Origin: Halobacteria archaeon HArc-gm2
GTDB lineage: Archaea > Halobacteriota > Halobacteria > Halobacteriales > Haloarculaceae
NCBI GenBank assembly: GCA_025517465.1
Contig: JAOPKE010000005.1
Location: 310,001-374,000 of the forward strand
Length of the DNA stretch: 64,000 nucleotides
Direction of reading: 5' to 3'
The notes beneath the pieces were generated by a model. The model saw only the letters and a program-made list of their open reading frames with translations, did not search any database and was not told the origin of the DNA. The position numbers and the translations under genes are program-made. Positions 26,779 to 35,838 of this stretch are shown here, in pieces; position 1 is the first letter of the stretch, and every line of letters begins with the position of its first letter.

Positions 26779-27960
26779 ATGGACAGGGTACGGGACTGGT
26801 TCGGCGTCCGCGCGACGCTGCTGTTGCCCACGCTGGTGGCCGTCCTCTCGTTCGTCACCGGCCTCGCCAACATCAGTCTGCGGGACGTCTCTGGTCCGCT
26901 GGATCCCTACCTTCCCGCAGCGGTCCAGCAGACCGTCGGGTTCACCGGCGCCCTGACCGGGTTTCTCCTGTTGCTAAGCGTGTACGGACTGCGCCGTCGG
27001 CTCCGCGTCGCCTGGTACGCGACGGCAGTACTGTTGCCGATGGCTGCCGTGCAGGGAGTCTTGCTTAGCGGGGCCGCCATCCCGTTTCTCGACATTCCGG
27101 TAGCGACGCCGCTCGTCCTCCTCTCTTTGCTCTCGCTCCCCGTCGTCGGGCTCAACCGGCGGCTTTTCGACCGCGAGGTCCAGCTCTCGACGACCCAGCA
27201 GGCCGCCATCGCGGCGCTGCTCGGTGCGCAACTGTACATCACCGCGGGAACGTACGCGCTCCGGGACCACTTCACGAACGTCAATACGCTGACCGACGCG
27301 CTCTACTTCGCCATCGTCACTTCGAGCACGGTCGGTTACGGCGACATCGCGCCCAGGCCGGAGACCCAGAACGCCAAGCTGTTCACCCTCTCGGCCATCG
27401 TCGTCGGCACCTCCAGTTTCGCGCTCGCGCTCGGGTCCGTGCTCGGCCCGGCCATCCAGGACCGCATCAGCAGGGCACTCGGTACCATGACAGACACGCA
27501 ACTCGACCTGCTCGAGGACCACGTCCTGGTCCTCGGCTACGGCGAACTGACGGAACCGATCCTCGAAGAACTCACCGGCGTCGTGGAGTTCGTCGTCGTC
27601 ACGCCCGACTCGGCGACTGCCGCGACGCTCCAGCAACGCGACGTCGCGGTGCTCACCGCCGACCCGAGTGACGAGGAGCCCCAGCTCCGCGCCGGCGTCG
27701 AACGGGCGCGCGCCGTCGTCACCGCGACGAACGACGACGCCCAGGACGCGCTGGCCATTCTGACGGCCCGCGAACTCAACCCGGAGGTCCGCATCGTCGC
27801 CGCGGCGACCGACCGCGAGAACGTCCGGAAGCTCAAGCGAGCGGGCGCGGATTCGGTTATCAGCCCCGCGGTGCTCGGCGGCCACCTCCTCGCCGAGTCG
27901 GCGCTGGGCGATGACGACTCCGAGGCGGTCGCCGACCGCATCGTCGACGACGAGGTCTGA
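26779..27960 (+). CDS. RCK-type potassium channel
   Basis: The 393-residue membrane protein starts with four helices (about 12-127), then a two-helix pore module with the selectivity filter SSTVGYGDIAP (TVGYGD at 184-189). A cytoplasmic TrkA-N/RCK domain starts at about 248 (HVLVLGYGELTEPILEEL) with a Rossmann nucleotide-binding fold. The third glycine of the usual GxGxxG is replaced, so NAD binding may be altered. ATG 26779 follows a strong ribosome-binding site (GGAGGTG, 4-8 bases upstream), unusual in a window where most genes look leaderless, which fixes the start. It is divergent from the two TrkA-C genes. Confidence 0.92.
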   Translation: MDRVRDWFGVRATLLLPTLVAVLSFVTGLANISLRDVSGPLDPYLPAAVQQTVGFTGALTGFLLLLSVYGLRRRLRVAWYATAVLLPMAAVQGVLLSGAAIPFLDIPVATPLVLLSLLSLPVVGLNRRLFDREVQLSTTQQAAIAALLGAQLYITAGTYALRDHFTNVNTLTDALYFAIVTSSTVGYGDIAPRPETQNAKLFTLSAIVVGTSSFALALGSVLGPAIQDRISRALGTMTDTQLDLLEDHVLVLGYGELTEPILEELTGVVEFVVVTPDSATAATLQQRDVAVLTADPSDEEPQLRAGVERARAVVTATNDDAQDALAILTARELNPEVRIVAAATDRENVRKLKRAGADSVISPAVLGGHLLAESALGDDDSEAVADRIVDDEV

Positions 27961-27984
27961 CCAAGCTCCGTCTGGAGACCGCCG

Positions 27985-29469
27985 CTAGCCGCGATCGACG
28001 ATGGCGACGTCGGTGTCGAGGTCGCCCAGCCGTTCGAACGTCGGCGGCGAGACGAAGCGGGAGGCGGCGCTCCGGTCCCGACTCGCGCCGACGAATACGA
28101 TGTCGTAGTGGTGGGCGTTCTCTCCGAGGAACTCCAGGATCGGCGAGCGGGAGATGCGGGTCTCGATGGGGCCGCGGAACGGTTCGACCAGGTCGGCGAG
28201 CATCTCCTCGGCGTGGCGAAGATTCCCGCTGCCGCCGACGGAGTGACAGACGCTCACGGACCCCGCGTCACGAGCCAGCCGCAGGGAGAACTCGACCATG
28301 CTGTGGGCGACGTGGCTCGTCTGTCGGACCGGAACCATCGTCCGGCGCCAGTCGGTCCGGCCGTCGTTCGACCGGTGGACCAGCACGTCGATTTCGCTGG
28401 CGAACAGATCATGGACGAACGGCGCGAGGCTCCCCCCACGCTCCCGGTACGGGACGGCGAGGAGGTCACAGCCGGTCGCCCGGGCGGCCTGGAGGATCGT
28501 CGCGGCAGCGTCCCCGCGGTCGACGGCGACGACGACCTCACAGGGCACGTCGACGACGGACGCGATCTCGGCGGCCCTGTCTTCGAGGGTCTCGGCCGTC
28601 TCGGCGACGGCGCGCTCTGGGTCGGGCTCGGTGTCGCCGGCTGCCGAGGCCCTCTCGTCGCTGTTCGCAGCGTCTGTCGCGAGAGTGACGTCGTCGTGGC
28701 GGTCGAGGATCGCTCGCTCGGCCGCGGCCGCGGCCTCGTCTTCGACCACGTCGAGGAGGACGACCTTGCCGGCGTCGTGGGCCGCGGCGAGGCGGGCGCC
28801 GAGCATGGCCGTGGCGTGTGCGTGGTCGCCCCGCATCGGCACGAGGACGTGGTCGTCGCCGCTCGTCGACTGGTAGAGGATCGTCGCGCGCTTCTCGTAG
28901 AACTCCGTGCGCCAGATCCAGAAGACGACGGCCACGAGCGTCGACGTGAGTCCGACGCTGGTGACGAATGCGAGCTGGGTATCGAGCGGGACAAGCAGGC
29001 CCAGCAGCGCCGTCGAGTACGCCGCCGGCTCTTCGACGTCGGAGGCCCAGGTGATCGCGCCCGCCAGGAACACCGCGACAGCCGCGGCGACGACGCTGAC
29101 GCCGTTTCCGGTGGTCGGTGCGACGATGCCGACCGCGGTAGCGAGCCAGAGCGCGCCCCAGCCACAGCCCGCACCCACCGTCAGCCCCGTGACGAATCGC
29201 ACCGGTGAGGCGTACTTCCCCCGCGGGTTCGAGAAGAGCGTGTAGGTCCCCGACGCGAGTGGCGGGAACAGGAGAAAGGAGAGCGTCTCGAGCGTGTTCG
29301 AGAGGTACGTCACCGTGGCGACGAGCAGCGGGACGAACACCAGCGCGGACAGGCGGACGAGGTTGGACGTTCGCTCGACCCAGGCCCGGAACTCCCTCAG
29401 CTCTCGCCGTTCGAACCGACGGGCCCGGCGCGCGAACGACGTCCATCGGTCCCACAGCCGGTCACGCAT
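27985..29469 (-). CDS. HPP-family membrane protein fused to two Usp-like domains
   Basis: The 494-residue protein has an HPP-type membrane region (about 35-190) with the family's landmark FPPLASGTYTLFSNPRGKYA. Two UspA-like cytoplasmic domains follow (DDHVLVPMRGDHAHATAMLG; WRRTMVPVRQTSHVAHSMVEF). HPP proteins include nitrite transporters of cyanobacteria and chloroplasts; the transported species here is unknown. The Usp domains have no complete G-x2-G-x9-G[ST] loop, so ATP binding is uncertain. The first Usp domain contains an acidic insert (about 275-300). It converges with the potassium channel gene across 24 bases. Confidence 0.87.
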   Translation of the reverse strand: MRDRLWDRWTSFARRARRFERRELREFRAWVERTSNLVRLSALVFVPLLVATVTYLSNTLETLSFLLFPPLASGTYTLFSNPRGKYASPVRFVTGLTVGAGCGWGALWLATAVGIVAPTTGNGVSVVAAAVAVFLAGAITWASDVEEPAAYSTALLGLLVPLDTQLAFVTSVGLTSTLVAVVFWIWRTEFYEKRATILYQSTSGDDHVLVPMRGDHAHATAMLGARLAAAHDAGKVVLLDVVEDEAAAAAERAILDRHDDVTLATDAANSDERASAAGDTEPDPERAVAETAETLEDRAAEIASVVDVPCEVVVAVDRGDAAATILQAARATGCDLLAVPYRERGGSLAPFVHDLFASEIDVLVHRSNDGRTDWRRTMVPVRQTSHVAHSMVEFSLRLARDAGSVSVCHSVGGSGNLRHAEEMLADLVEPFRGPIETRISRSPILEFLGENAHHYDIVFVGASRDRSAASRFVSPPTFERLGDLDTDVAIVDRG

Positions 29470-29577
29470 TGGCTCCCTGTTGGTCGGACGGGCGATAAAA
29501 GTCCCGTGGACCGGCGGCGCGGCGGCCGGTCGGCCGGTGTCTGATGGCCGCTCAATACCTGACGGAGACGGCGCCGT

Positions 29578-30303
29578 TCAGAGTTCGGTCGTCGCGTCCA
29601 GCGCGATGCCGATGGCTCGCTCGACGTTGTTCTTCGCCTTCGGGGGCAGTTCCTCGGCGTCGGTCTCGCCCTTCTGGGTCCCTTCGACCAGGTTGCCGTC
29701 GACGGTACAGATAGCGCCGGCGCGCATCCCTTTCCGTCGTGCGAGGGTAAAGAGCGCGGCGGCCTCCATCTCGACGGCGAGCAGGCCGGCGGACTCCCAC
29801 TCCTCGACGTACTCCTCGGTCTCGGCGTAGAACGCGTCGTCCGTCGCGATGGGGCCGACGTGGACGTCCTCGTCGTTGGCCTCGGCGCCGTCGACCAGTG
29901 CGGAGAGAACCTCGTAATCCGAGACGGCTGGCACCGTCGCGTCCTCGTAGCGCTTCGTCGTCCCCTCGTCCTTGGCGGCGCCCGTCGCGACGACCATGTC
30001 TCCGATCTCGATACCCGCTTGGAGGGCGCCGGTCGTACCGACGCGCAGGACTGTGTCGACCCCGACGGCCTCCAGTTCCTCGACGGCAATCGCCGCAGAC
30101 GGCGACCCGATGCCGGTCGAGCAAATCGTTAGCTCTCGTCCCTCGTAGGTCGCGTTGACGACGCGGTACTCGCGGTTCTCGGCGACGACCGTCGAGTCGT
30201 CGCACTGGGCCGCGATGCGGTCGACCCGCCCCGGGTCCCCCGGCACGAGCGCGACGTCTGCCAGTTCGCCCGACTCCACGAGCAGGTGCGGTTGTTTCGC
30301 CAT
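29578..30303 (-). CDS. udp: nucleoside phosphorylase (uridine phosphorylase type)
   Basis: The 241-residue enzyme cleaves nucleosides with phosphate to base and (deoxy)ribose-1-phosphate. It shows VALVPGDPGRVDRIA (phosphate-binding GDPGR), ELTICSTGIGSPSAAIAVEEL, RVGTTGALQ and the C-terminal ALLAVEMEAAALFTLA, where the Glu-Met-Glu contacts ribose. These are hallmarks of the NP-I family, uridine phosphorylase branch. Together with deoC at 34073 the window holds two steps of nucleoside catabolism, although they are not adjacent. ATG 30303 (MAKQPHLLVE) is preferred over a codon seven residues earlier. Confidence 0.93.
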   Translation of the reverse strand: MAKQPHLLVESGELADVALVPGDPGRVDRIAAQCDDSTVVAENREYRVVNATYEGRELTICSTGIGSPSAAIAVEELEAVGVDTVLRVGTTGALQAGIEIGDMVVATGAAKDEGTTKRYEDATVPAVSDYEVLSALVDGAEANDEDVHVGPIATDDAFYAETEEYVEEWESAGLLAVEMEAAALFTLARRKGMRAGAICTVDGNLVEGTQKGETDAEELPPKAKNNVERAIGIALDATTEL

Positions 30304-30613
30304 GACGAATGCGAGGGCGGGCACGCCTTTAAACGTCGATGCTTCGCCGGTATCGCCGGCTGATCTGGTCCCGTATCAGCCTTTCGAATACGCTCGACGT
30401 ACTGCGGTTTCTGCTGCTAAGGCGGTGTCAATGAACCGTCTGGTGACCGCTAAGACGACACTAGTCTCGTCCGGCCTGTCGTTTGACTGTCACGGTGTCT
30501 CACGCCGGCGCGAGACAGGCCCATCCTATCGATTTCCGGCGAGAAGTATCCCAACGCTGATTTCTCGAACGGTTTTGCCGGTTTATCCGGTCTCAGGCCC
30601 TCCCTCGCAGTGC
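30304..30613. other. gene-free interval between divergent genes
   Basis: No credible gene is seen in these 310 bases. The sequence is less GC-rich than its neighbours in several places (for example 30400-30440 and 30535-30580) and should hold the promoters of udp and of the 30614 exoprotein gene. I see no strong repeat or hairpin. Confidence 0.4.
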
Positions 30614-32098
30614 ATGCTACGCAAAGTAACAGCCGTGCTGGTCGCGGTCGCCGTGATGGCTGCGGTGCCCACCGCAGCGTTGGCCGCGACAACATCGGAC
30701 GACGCGCAGGGGTCGATAGTGACCGTCACGAACGCCCAGGTCGACACGCTGGAGCTGCAGAACTCGTCGGTGGACAACGTGACCATCGAGGAGCTCCATA
30801 TCGACCAGATGACGGTCGAGAACCAGAGCGACGGGAACGCCTCCGAGCAGACGCTCGGTGACGACGGCACCGTCGTGCTCCACAACGTCTCGTTCGACAC
30901 CCTCTCGCTGGAGAACGCCTCCGCCCAGGGCCTCTCCGTCGGAGCGTCCGACGAGGAAGCGGGTGAGGAAGTGCTCAACGAGACCGAGGGGCTGAACGGT
31001 TCTGACGGGGTCAACGAGTCCGACGGCGAGAACGAGTCGAACGCGACGGATTCGATGGGCGTCGGCGCGAACGACACCGTCGCCACGGACGCCGGGACGA
31101 ACGACAGCGCTCAGGCTGGCGACGAGACCGACGTCGGTGACGTCGACAGCGTCACCATCGAGGAGATGCACGTCGAGAGCTTCACCGTCGAGAACCTGAA
31201 CGTCTCCGAGCAGGAAGGCGACGCCCGGGACGCCGACGGCTTCGTCGACTTCATCAGCAGCCAGTTCGAGGACGAGGAGAACGACAGTGACGCCGCCGGC
31301 CTGAACGACACCGAGAACGACTCGGTCGATGTCAGCGCCAACGACACCGGCGCGAACGCCACTGACGCCGGTCTCGACGAGTCCGAAGCCAATGGCACCG
31401 ACGGCGTCGACGTCGGCGACGACGACACCGAGAACAGCGGTGAACTGGTCGTCGAGAACGTCTCCGTCGGTGACCTCACCGTCGACCAGATGAACGTCGA
31501 CACTCTCACTGGCGGGCAGGCCGAGGAGGGCGAGGACACGCTCGGCGACGCTAACGAGACCGAGGCAGGTCTCGACGAGTCCGCCGAGAACGAGTCCGCC
31601 GGCACGAACGCCAGCGAGGACGGCGAAGATAGCGCGGCCCAGACGCTCGACAACGTCACAATCGACAGCGCCACCATCGAGACGCTCGACGCCGACACGA
31701 TGTCGGTCGAGAACGCCTCGCAGGAGTCTGGCGAGGCGAACGACACCGCCGGGCTCGCCGAAGACGAGAACGAGTCCGACGCGGGCATCGACTTCGACGA
31801 GACCGAGGAGAACGACACTGACGGCGTCGGTGTCGGCGACGACGCCAACGAGACGGACGCGGGTCTCGACGAGTCCGACGAGAACGGCACCGACGGGATC
31901 GGCGTCGGTGACGACGCCAACGACACCGACGTGAACGACACGACCGGTGCGAACGCCACCGACGGCAACGAGTCGGACGACGGCGGTATCTTCGGCATCT
32001 TCGGCGGCGACGACAACGAGAGAGCGAACGACACGGACGGGAACGACACCGACGGGAACGATTCGGACGGCGGCGGTATCTTCGGGGCGCTGGCGTAA
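30614..32098 (+). CDS. secreted acidic protein with repeated beta modules and N-glycosylation sequons
   Basis: The 494-residue protein has a Sec signal peptide (MLRKVTAVLVAVAVMAAVPTAALA). Four to five short modules then recur: AQVDTLELQNSSVDNVTIEE, NVSFDTLSLENASAQ, DVDSVTIEEMHVESFTVENL, NVSVGDLTVDQMNVDTL and NVTIDSATIETLDADTMSVE. The alternation of aliphatic residues every second or third position looks like short beta-solenoid rungs. Acidic linkers rich in NDT, NES and NGT sequons separate the modules, and the C-terminus repeats NDTDGND before GGGIFGALA. The frame is open far upstream, but the signal peptide starts at 30614. Function is unknown; a glycosylated surface or exopolymer protein is likely. 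Confidence 0.8.
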   Translation: MLRKVTAVLVAVAVMAAVPTAALAATTSDDAQGSIVTVTNAQVDTLELQNSSVDNVTIEELHIDQMTVENQSDGNASEQTLGDDGTVVLHNVSFDTLSLENASAQGLSVGASDEEAGEEVLNETEGLNGSDGVNESDGENESNATDSMGVGANDTVATDAGTNDSAQAGDETDVGDVDSVTIEEMHVESFTVENLNVSEQEGDARDADGFVDFISSQFEDEENDSDAAGLNDTENDSVDVSANDTGANATDAGLDESEANGTDGVDVGDDDTENSGELVVENVSVGDLTVDQMNVDTLTGGQAEEGEDTLGDANETEAGLDESAENESAGTNASEDGEDSAAQTLDNVTIDSATIETLDADTMSVENASQESGEANDTAGLAEDENESDAGIDFDETEENDTDGVGVGDDANETDAGLDESDENGTDGIGVGDDANDTDVNDTTGANATDGNESDDGGIFGIFGGDDNERANDTDGNDTDGNDSDGGGIFGALA

Positions 32099-32176
32099 TC
32101 GACGAGCGGCACGCTGAGGACCCTCCGATCCGGGTCACCCGAACGCATTTTTTCGTTGCCGGAGTACGTCCAGTCG

Positions 32177-32356
32177 ATGCCAAAGCTCGACGTCCAGCTC
32201 TGGGTCGACGACCGGACCGACGTGGTGACGTACACCGTCGACGGGGACCTGAAGCGACCCGGCGACGCCATCGAACGCGCGCGAGAGGAGGCCGCCTCGG
32301 AGGGATACGCCGAAGTCAATCTGAAGGAAGTGAGTCTTCGAGAGCCGGCCCAGTGA
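32177..32356 (+). CDS. small conserved haloarchaeal protein
   Basis: The 59-residue protein (MPKLDVQLWVDDRTDVVTYT ... DAIERAREEAASEGYAEVNL) has a beta-beta-alpha-beta look with no motif I recognise. A longer frame starting at 32156 adds seven residues; ATG 32177 follows a T-rich segment (CATTTTTTCG) at the right distance for a TATA element. It lies between the exoprotein and a convergent membrane-protein gene. No function can be assigned. Confidence 0.65.
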   Translation: MPKLDVQLWVDDRTDVVTYTVDGDLKRPGDAIERAREEAASEGYAEVNLKEVSLREPAQ

Positions 32357-32416
32357 GCGCCCGGTAGCGCGGCGAATTCGGGTGACGTCGGCCGGACCTC
32401 AGGTGGCGCCGGTCAG

Positions 32417-32451
32417 CCGTCAGGCGACGCTGGCCGGCCGTCAGGCGACGC
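32417..32451. repeat. 21-base direct repeat at the 3' end of the DUF63-like gene
   Basis: CCGTCAGGCGACGC occurs at 32417-32430 and 32438-32451. The second copy includes the stop codon region of the minus-strand gene ending at 32441, so the first copy is a short duplication just beyond the gene end. Confidence 0.6.
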
Positions 32452-33274
32452 CGGCCAGGAATAGGAAGAGGTTGTTCATCGCCGGGCCCAGACCGACGCC
32501 GATGACGGCCAGGAGCACGAGCGTCGCCTCGACAGGGTCTTCGTCGACGTAGCGGTTGAACGCGACGACGACGGCGGCGGAGACGACGAGCTTGACGGCG
32601 ACGAAGAGCCAGCCCACACCGATGATCTCTGCGGTCGGCAACTGGCCGGCGAACTCCATGATCGCTCGCGGAATCGGCGTCCGTTCGTGGACGCCGATGA
32701 CGTCCGCGCCCACGGCCGTCGAGACGCCGTCCAGGGCGTGGGCGAAAACGACGACCGGTCCGACGTAGCGCGTCCGGAAGAACACGGGCGTCCGCCAGAT
32801 ACTGATGAGGAATATCGTGACGACAGTGAGCGCCAGCGCGACGACGATGGAGATGGCGGGCCACACCGGGTCGAACGCGCCCAGCCCCATCCCCTGGTAG
32901 GCGACCAGCACGAACAACACCGTCAGCACGCCGGTACCGGCGAATCCCATGTTCCGGTGGATGTCGTCGTCTTTCCCGCGGACGATGCCGACCACCGAGA
33001 GGACGAGCCAGACGAACCCCGTCACGACGAACGTCGTCAGGTAGACAGACGGCGCGCCGAACAGCGGCGCGTACGTCGGCGTGAACGCGCCGAGCTGGTA
33101 GAACGCGTGGAGCGCGCCGCCGATGGCGATCCACGGCGCCATCGCGAGCGCGAGTTTCTGGTCGATCGGGGGTTCGACGGCGAACAGTAGCGCCGAAACG
33201 AGGACGCACCCGCCCACGAGGGCCAGGAGGTAGGGCAACGGCGGCAACGCCATCCCGGACGGAAGCACGAGCAT
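32441..33274 (-). CDS. DUF63-like integral membrane protein
   Basis: The 277-residue protein has about seven membrane helices from PPLPYLLALVGGCVLVSALLF to VEATLVLLAVIGVGLGPAMNNLFLFLAG. The loop motif VVVFAHALDGVSTAVGADVIG (split here by the 20-residue limit: AHALDGVSTAVGAD) is the feature by which I connect it with the archaeal DUF63 family. No transport or catalytic mechanism is known. ATG 33274 (MLVLPSGMALPP) is chosen; earlier codons encode a non-membrane, basic extension. Palindromic element III lies immediately upstream. Confidence 0.8.
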   Translation of the reverse strand: MLVLPSGMALPPLPYLLALVGGCVLVSALLFAVEPPIDQKLALAMAPWIAIGGALHAFYQLGAFTPTYAPLFGAPSVYLTTFVVTGFVWLVLSVVGIVRGKDDDIHRNMGFAGTGVLTVLFVLVAYQGMGLGAFDPVWPAISIVVALALTVVTIFLISIWRTPVFFRTRYVGPVVVFAHALDGVSTAVGADVIGVHERTPIPRAIMEFAGQLPTAEIIGVGWLFVAVKLVVSAAVVVAFNRYVDEDPVEATLVLLAVIGVGLGPAMNNLFLFLAGVA

Positions 33275-33432
33275 GTCCCTGACGGTGTTCCCCGCCGGGG
33301 AAAACCTTCCGGCCCGTCCGACGGCCGTCGGACAGTCGCTATCCGTCATCCGTGAACCGTTTGAGAGGGAGTGTCTGTTTCGATTCGGGGTGTCTCAGTG
33401 AGCCCTGGCACCAACGACGGCGCACACATCTC

Positions 33433-33914
33433 GAAAGCCCTCGGCGCGCTCGACTCGCGCGACCCCGCTGCGCGCCGTGGGTGCTTGCGGGGTCGTGCTT
33501 CGCCGACCGCGTCTCGCCCTTTCAGTCCTCCAGGGACCGCCGTGCTCGCGCGATGAAACGCGCTCACGATTAGGACCACCAGACCTCCCCGGTCGCGCCT
33601 TGCTCACGGCTGGCGCCGTTCGCAGTGAGGTGGCGCTGACGCGCCACCCTCGCGGCGCGACACGCTTCCTGACCGGCCCGCAACCGCCCGGCGGTCGGCC
33701 GGGAGGCCGTCTCGTCGGCCGACCAGGGGGAGGGCAGGGCTGCTGTGGTGTGCTGGCCTCGGAGGACTGAAAGGGCGAGGGGGGCTCCGGGAACCCGGGC
33801 GAAGCAAGCGACCGCGAGAGCGGAGCTCTCGCGTAGTCCTCAGCTCCGCTGAGGGCACCGGAACGGAGTGAGGGGCGCAGCGAGCCCCGGGACCGGAGCG
33901 CGCCGAGGGCTTTC
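33433..33914. repeat. long palindromic element, copy III (subfamily A)
   Basis: Perfect 19-base terminal arms GAAAGCCCTCGGCGCGCTC (33433-33451) and complement (33896-33914) are identical to copy I. The inner arms are CTCGCCCTTTCAGTCCTCC (33513-33531) and GGAGGACTGAAAGGGCGAG (33761-33779). The left side stem is CGACCCCGC (33460-33468) with GCGGGGTCG (33487-33495). The right half has GCTCCGG...CCGGAGC and small perfect hairpins with 3-base loops (CGCGAGAGC-GGA-GCTCTCGCG; CCTCAGC-TCC-GCTGAGG). It lies between divergent genes (33274 and 34073), so their promoters must lie in the remaining ~160 bases on each side. Confidence 0.85.
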
Positions 33915-34072
33915 GGGCTCTTGTTGTTCCCACAGTTCCCTCCTGCACTCAAATAACAGAACCACATGTTACAGAAGCAATATCGAACGGAACAGAAACA
34001 CTCACGCGCGGTCCGGAGTCCACGAAACTCACGGGCGGGACGTTTACGGTGGTACCCGACCACTCACCGAGC

Positions 34073-34720
34073 ATGGACGACGTGCCCGCGCGGATCGAAC
34101 ACACGGTGCTGGGGCCGGAGACGGCGTGGAGCGACGTCGAGGGAGTCCTGGACGACGCGCTCGAATACGGCATGCGGGCGTGTATCCCGCCGTGTTACGT
34201 CGCCGAGGCGGCAGACTACGCCAACGTGCCCCTGGTGACGGTGATAGACTTTCCACACGGGCAGGGAGCCACCGACGCGGTCTGCGAAGAGGCGCGCCAG
34301 GCCTGGAGCGACGGGGCCGAGGAGATAGATATGGTCTGCAACGTCGGCCGACTGCAGTCGAGGGAGGACGAGGCAGTCCGCGAGCACGTCGCGGAGGTCG
34401 TCGCCAGCGTGCCGGTGCCGGTGAAGGTCATCGTCGAGGCGCCGCTGCTGACCGACGAGGAGCTCGACCGGGTGGGGAAACTCGTCGCCGAGGCCGACGC
34501 CGCGTTCCTCAAGACGGCGACGGGCTTCTCGGAGGGTGGCGCGACGGTCGCGGACGTCGAGCGGCTGGCGACACACCTCCCGGTCAAGGCCAGCGGCGGG
34601 ATCGGCTCGTGGGACGAGGCGGCGGCCATGTTCGACGCCGGCGCGACGCGCATCGGCGCCTCTAGCGGTGACGTCATCGCCCGCGAGTGGTGCGAGGCGC
34701 AGTCGGACGGAGCCCGGTGA
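34073..34720 (+). CDS. deoC: deoxyribose-phosphate aldolase
   Basis: The 215-residue TIM-barrel enzyme splits 2-deoxyribose-5-phosphate into glyceraldehyde-3-phosphate and acetaldehyde in nucleoside catabolism. The Schiff-base lysine is K147 in AAFLKTATGFSEGGAT and the second active-site lysine is K172 in PVKASGGIG; the upstream EEIDMVCNVG carries the conserved Asp. N-terminus RIEHTVLGPETAWSDVE is typical of archaeal DeoC. It is 86 bases upstream of an aldo/keto reductase on the same strand, which could process a carbonyl product, though this is only proximity. Confidence 0.93.
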   Translation: MDDVPARIEHTVLGPETAWSDVEGVLDDALEYGMRACIPPCYVAEAADYANVPLVTVIDFPHGQGATDAVCEEARQAWSDGAEEIDMVCNVGRLQSREDEAVREHVAEVVASVPVPVKVIVEAPLLTDEELDRVGKLVAEADAAFLKTATGFSEGGATVADVERLATHLPVKASGGIGSWDEAAAMFDAGATRIGASSGDVIAREWCEAQSDGAR

Positions 34721-34806
34721 CGCGGCGTACTGAGCAAATAGTGCCGTACTGAGGGCGATAGCGGGGGAGCCACGACGTTTTTGGGGCCAGGAAGCGGAGT
34801 AATCCC

Positions 34807-35775
34807 ATGGAGTATACGACACTCGGTGACACGGGCATGGACGTCAGCCGCATCTGTCTCGGCTGCATGAGCTTCGGCACCGGCCGGGAGTGGATGCTCG
34901 ACCCCGAGGCGGGCGCGGAACTCGTCGAGCGCGCCATCGAACTGGGTATCAACTTCTTCGACACGGCGAACGTCTACTCGACGGGCGAGTCCGAGGAGAT
35001 ACTCGGCGACGTCCTCGCGGAGTACGACCGCGACGAACAGGTCGTCGCGACGAAGGTGTTCGGCGAGATGGCCGACGCGCCCAACCGGCAGGGCCTCTCG
35101 CGGAAGGCCATCGAGCAGGAACTGGCGGACTCGCTGGACCGACTGGGGATGGACACCGTGGACCTCTACCAGATCCACCGCTGGGACTACGACACGCCCA
35201 TCGAGACGACGCTCCGGGCGCTCGACGACGCCGTCCGTCGGGGGCAGGTCCGGCACCTCGGCGCCTCCTCGATGTGGGCTCACCAGTTCCAGGAGGCCCT
35301 GCGCGTCGCCGAGCGGGAGGGGCTGGAACAGTTCTCGACCATGCAGAACCACTACAACGTCGTCTATCGCGAGGAGGAACGGGAGATGGCCCCGCTCTGC
35401 GAGCGCGAGAACGTCGGCCTGATCCCGTGGTCCCCGCTGGCCCGCGGCGTCGCCGCGCGTCCCCACGAGGAGGCCGGGTCGACGACCCGCGGCGAGACGG
35501 ACGAGTACCTGGCCGGGATGCCGTACCTGCAGGGCGGCGGCGAGGCGATCAACGAGCGGATCCAGGAACTGGCCGAGGACCAGGGCGTCTCGATGGCGCA
35601 AATTTCGCTGTCGTGGCTGCTCCACCAGGACGCCGTCGACGCGCCCATCGTCGGCATCACGAGCGTCGAGCACCTGGAGGACGCCGCCGAAGCAGTCGAC
35701 CTGGACCTGTCCGACAGCGACCTCGAGTATCTCGAAGAACCGTACGAACCGCTGCCGGTCGCGGGCCACGAGTAG
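34807..35775 (+). CDS. aldo/keto reductase
   Basis: The 322-residue NADP(H)-dependent TIM-barrel oxidoreductase has the catalytic tetrad D52 and Y57 (FFDTANVYSTG), K83 (VATKVFG) and H124 (YQIHRWDYDT). The coenzyme-binding C-terminal part includes GLIPWSPLARGVAAR, and IVGITSVEHLEDAAEAVD. The sequence resembles the YajO/AKR11-like group found in many haloarchaea; the carbonyl substrate is unknown. It is followed by a Usp gene 63 bases later. Confidence 0.9.
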   Translation: MEYTTLGDTGMDVSRICLGCMSFGTGREWMLDPEAGAELVERAIELGINFFDTANVYSTGESEEILGDVLAEYDRDEQVVATKVFGEMADAPNRQGLSRKAIEQELADSLDRLGMDTVDLYQIHRWDYDTPIETTLRALDDAVRRGQVRHLGASSMWAHQFQEALRVAEREGLEQFSTMQNHYNVVYREEEREMAPLCERENVGLIPWSPLARGVAARPHEEAGSTTRGETDEYLAGMPYLQGGGEAINERIQELAEDQGVSMAQISLSWLLHQDAVDAPIVGITSVEHLEDAAEAVDLDLSDSDLEYLEEPYEPLPVAGHE

Positions 35776-35838
35776 TCGGCACCGAGCGTGGTCCGGCAAC
35801 GGCCAACAGTTAAGCGGAACCCGCTGCACGCCCAACGT

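Noticed and set aside
33395-34063. A 222-codon minus-strand frame
   Set aside because: It spans palindromic element III entirely, has a composition unlike haloarchaeal proteins (basic, Ser/Pro/Arg-rich) and no start-site context.
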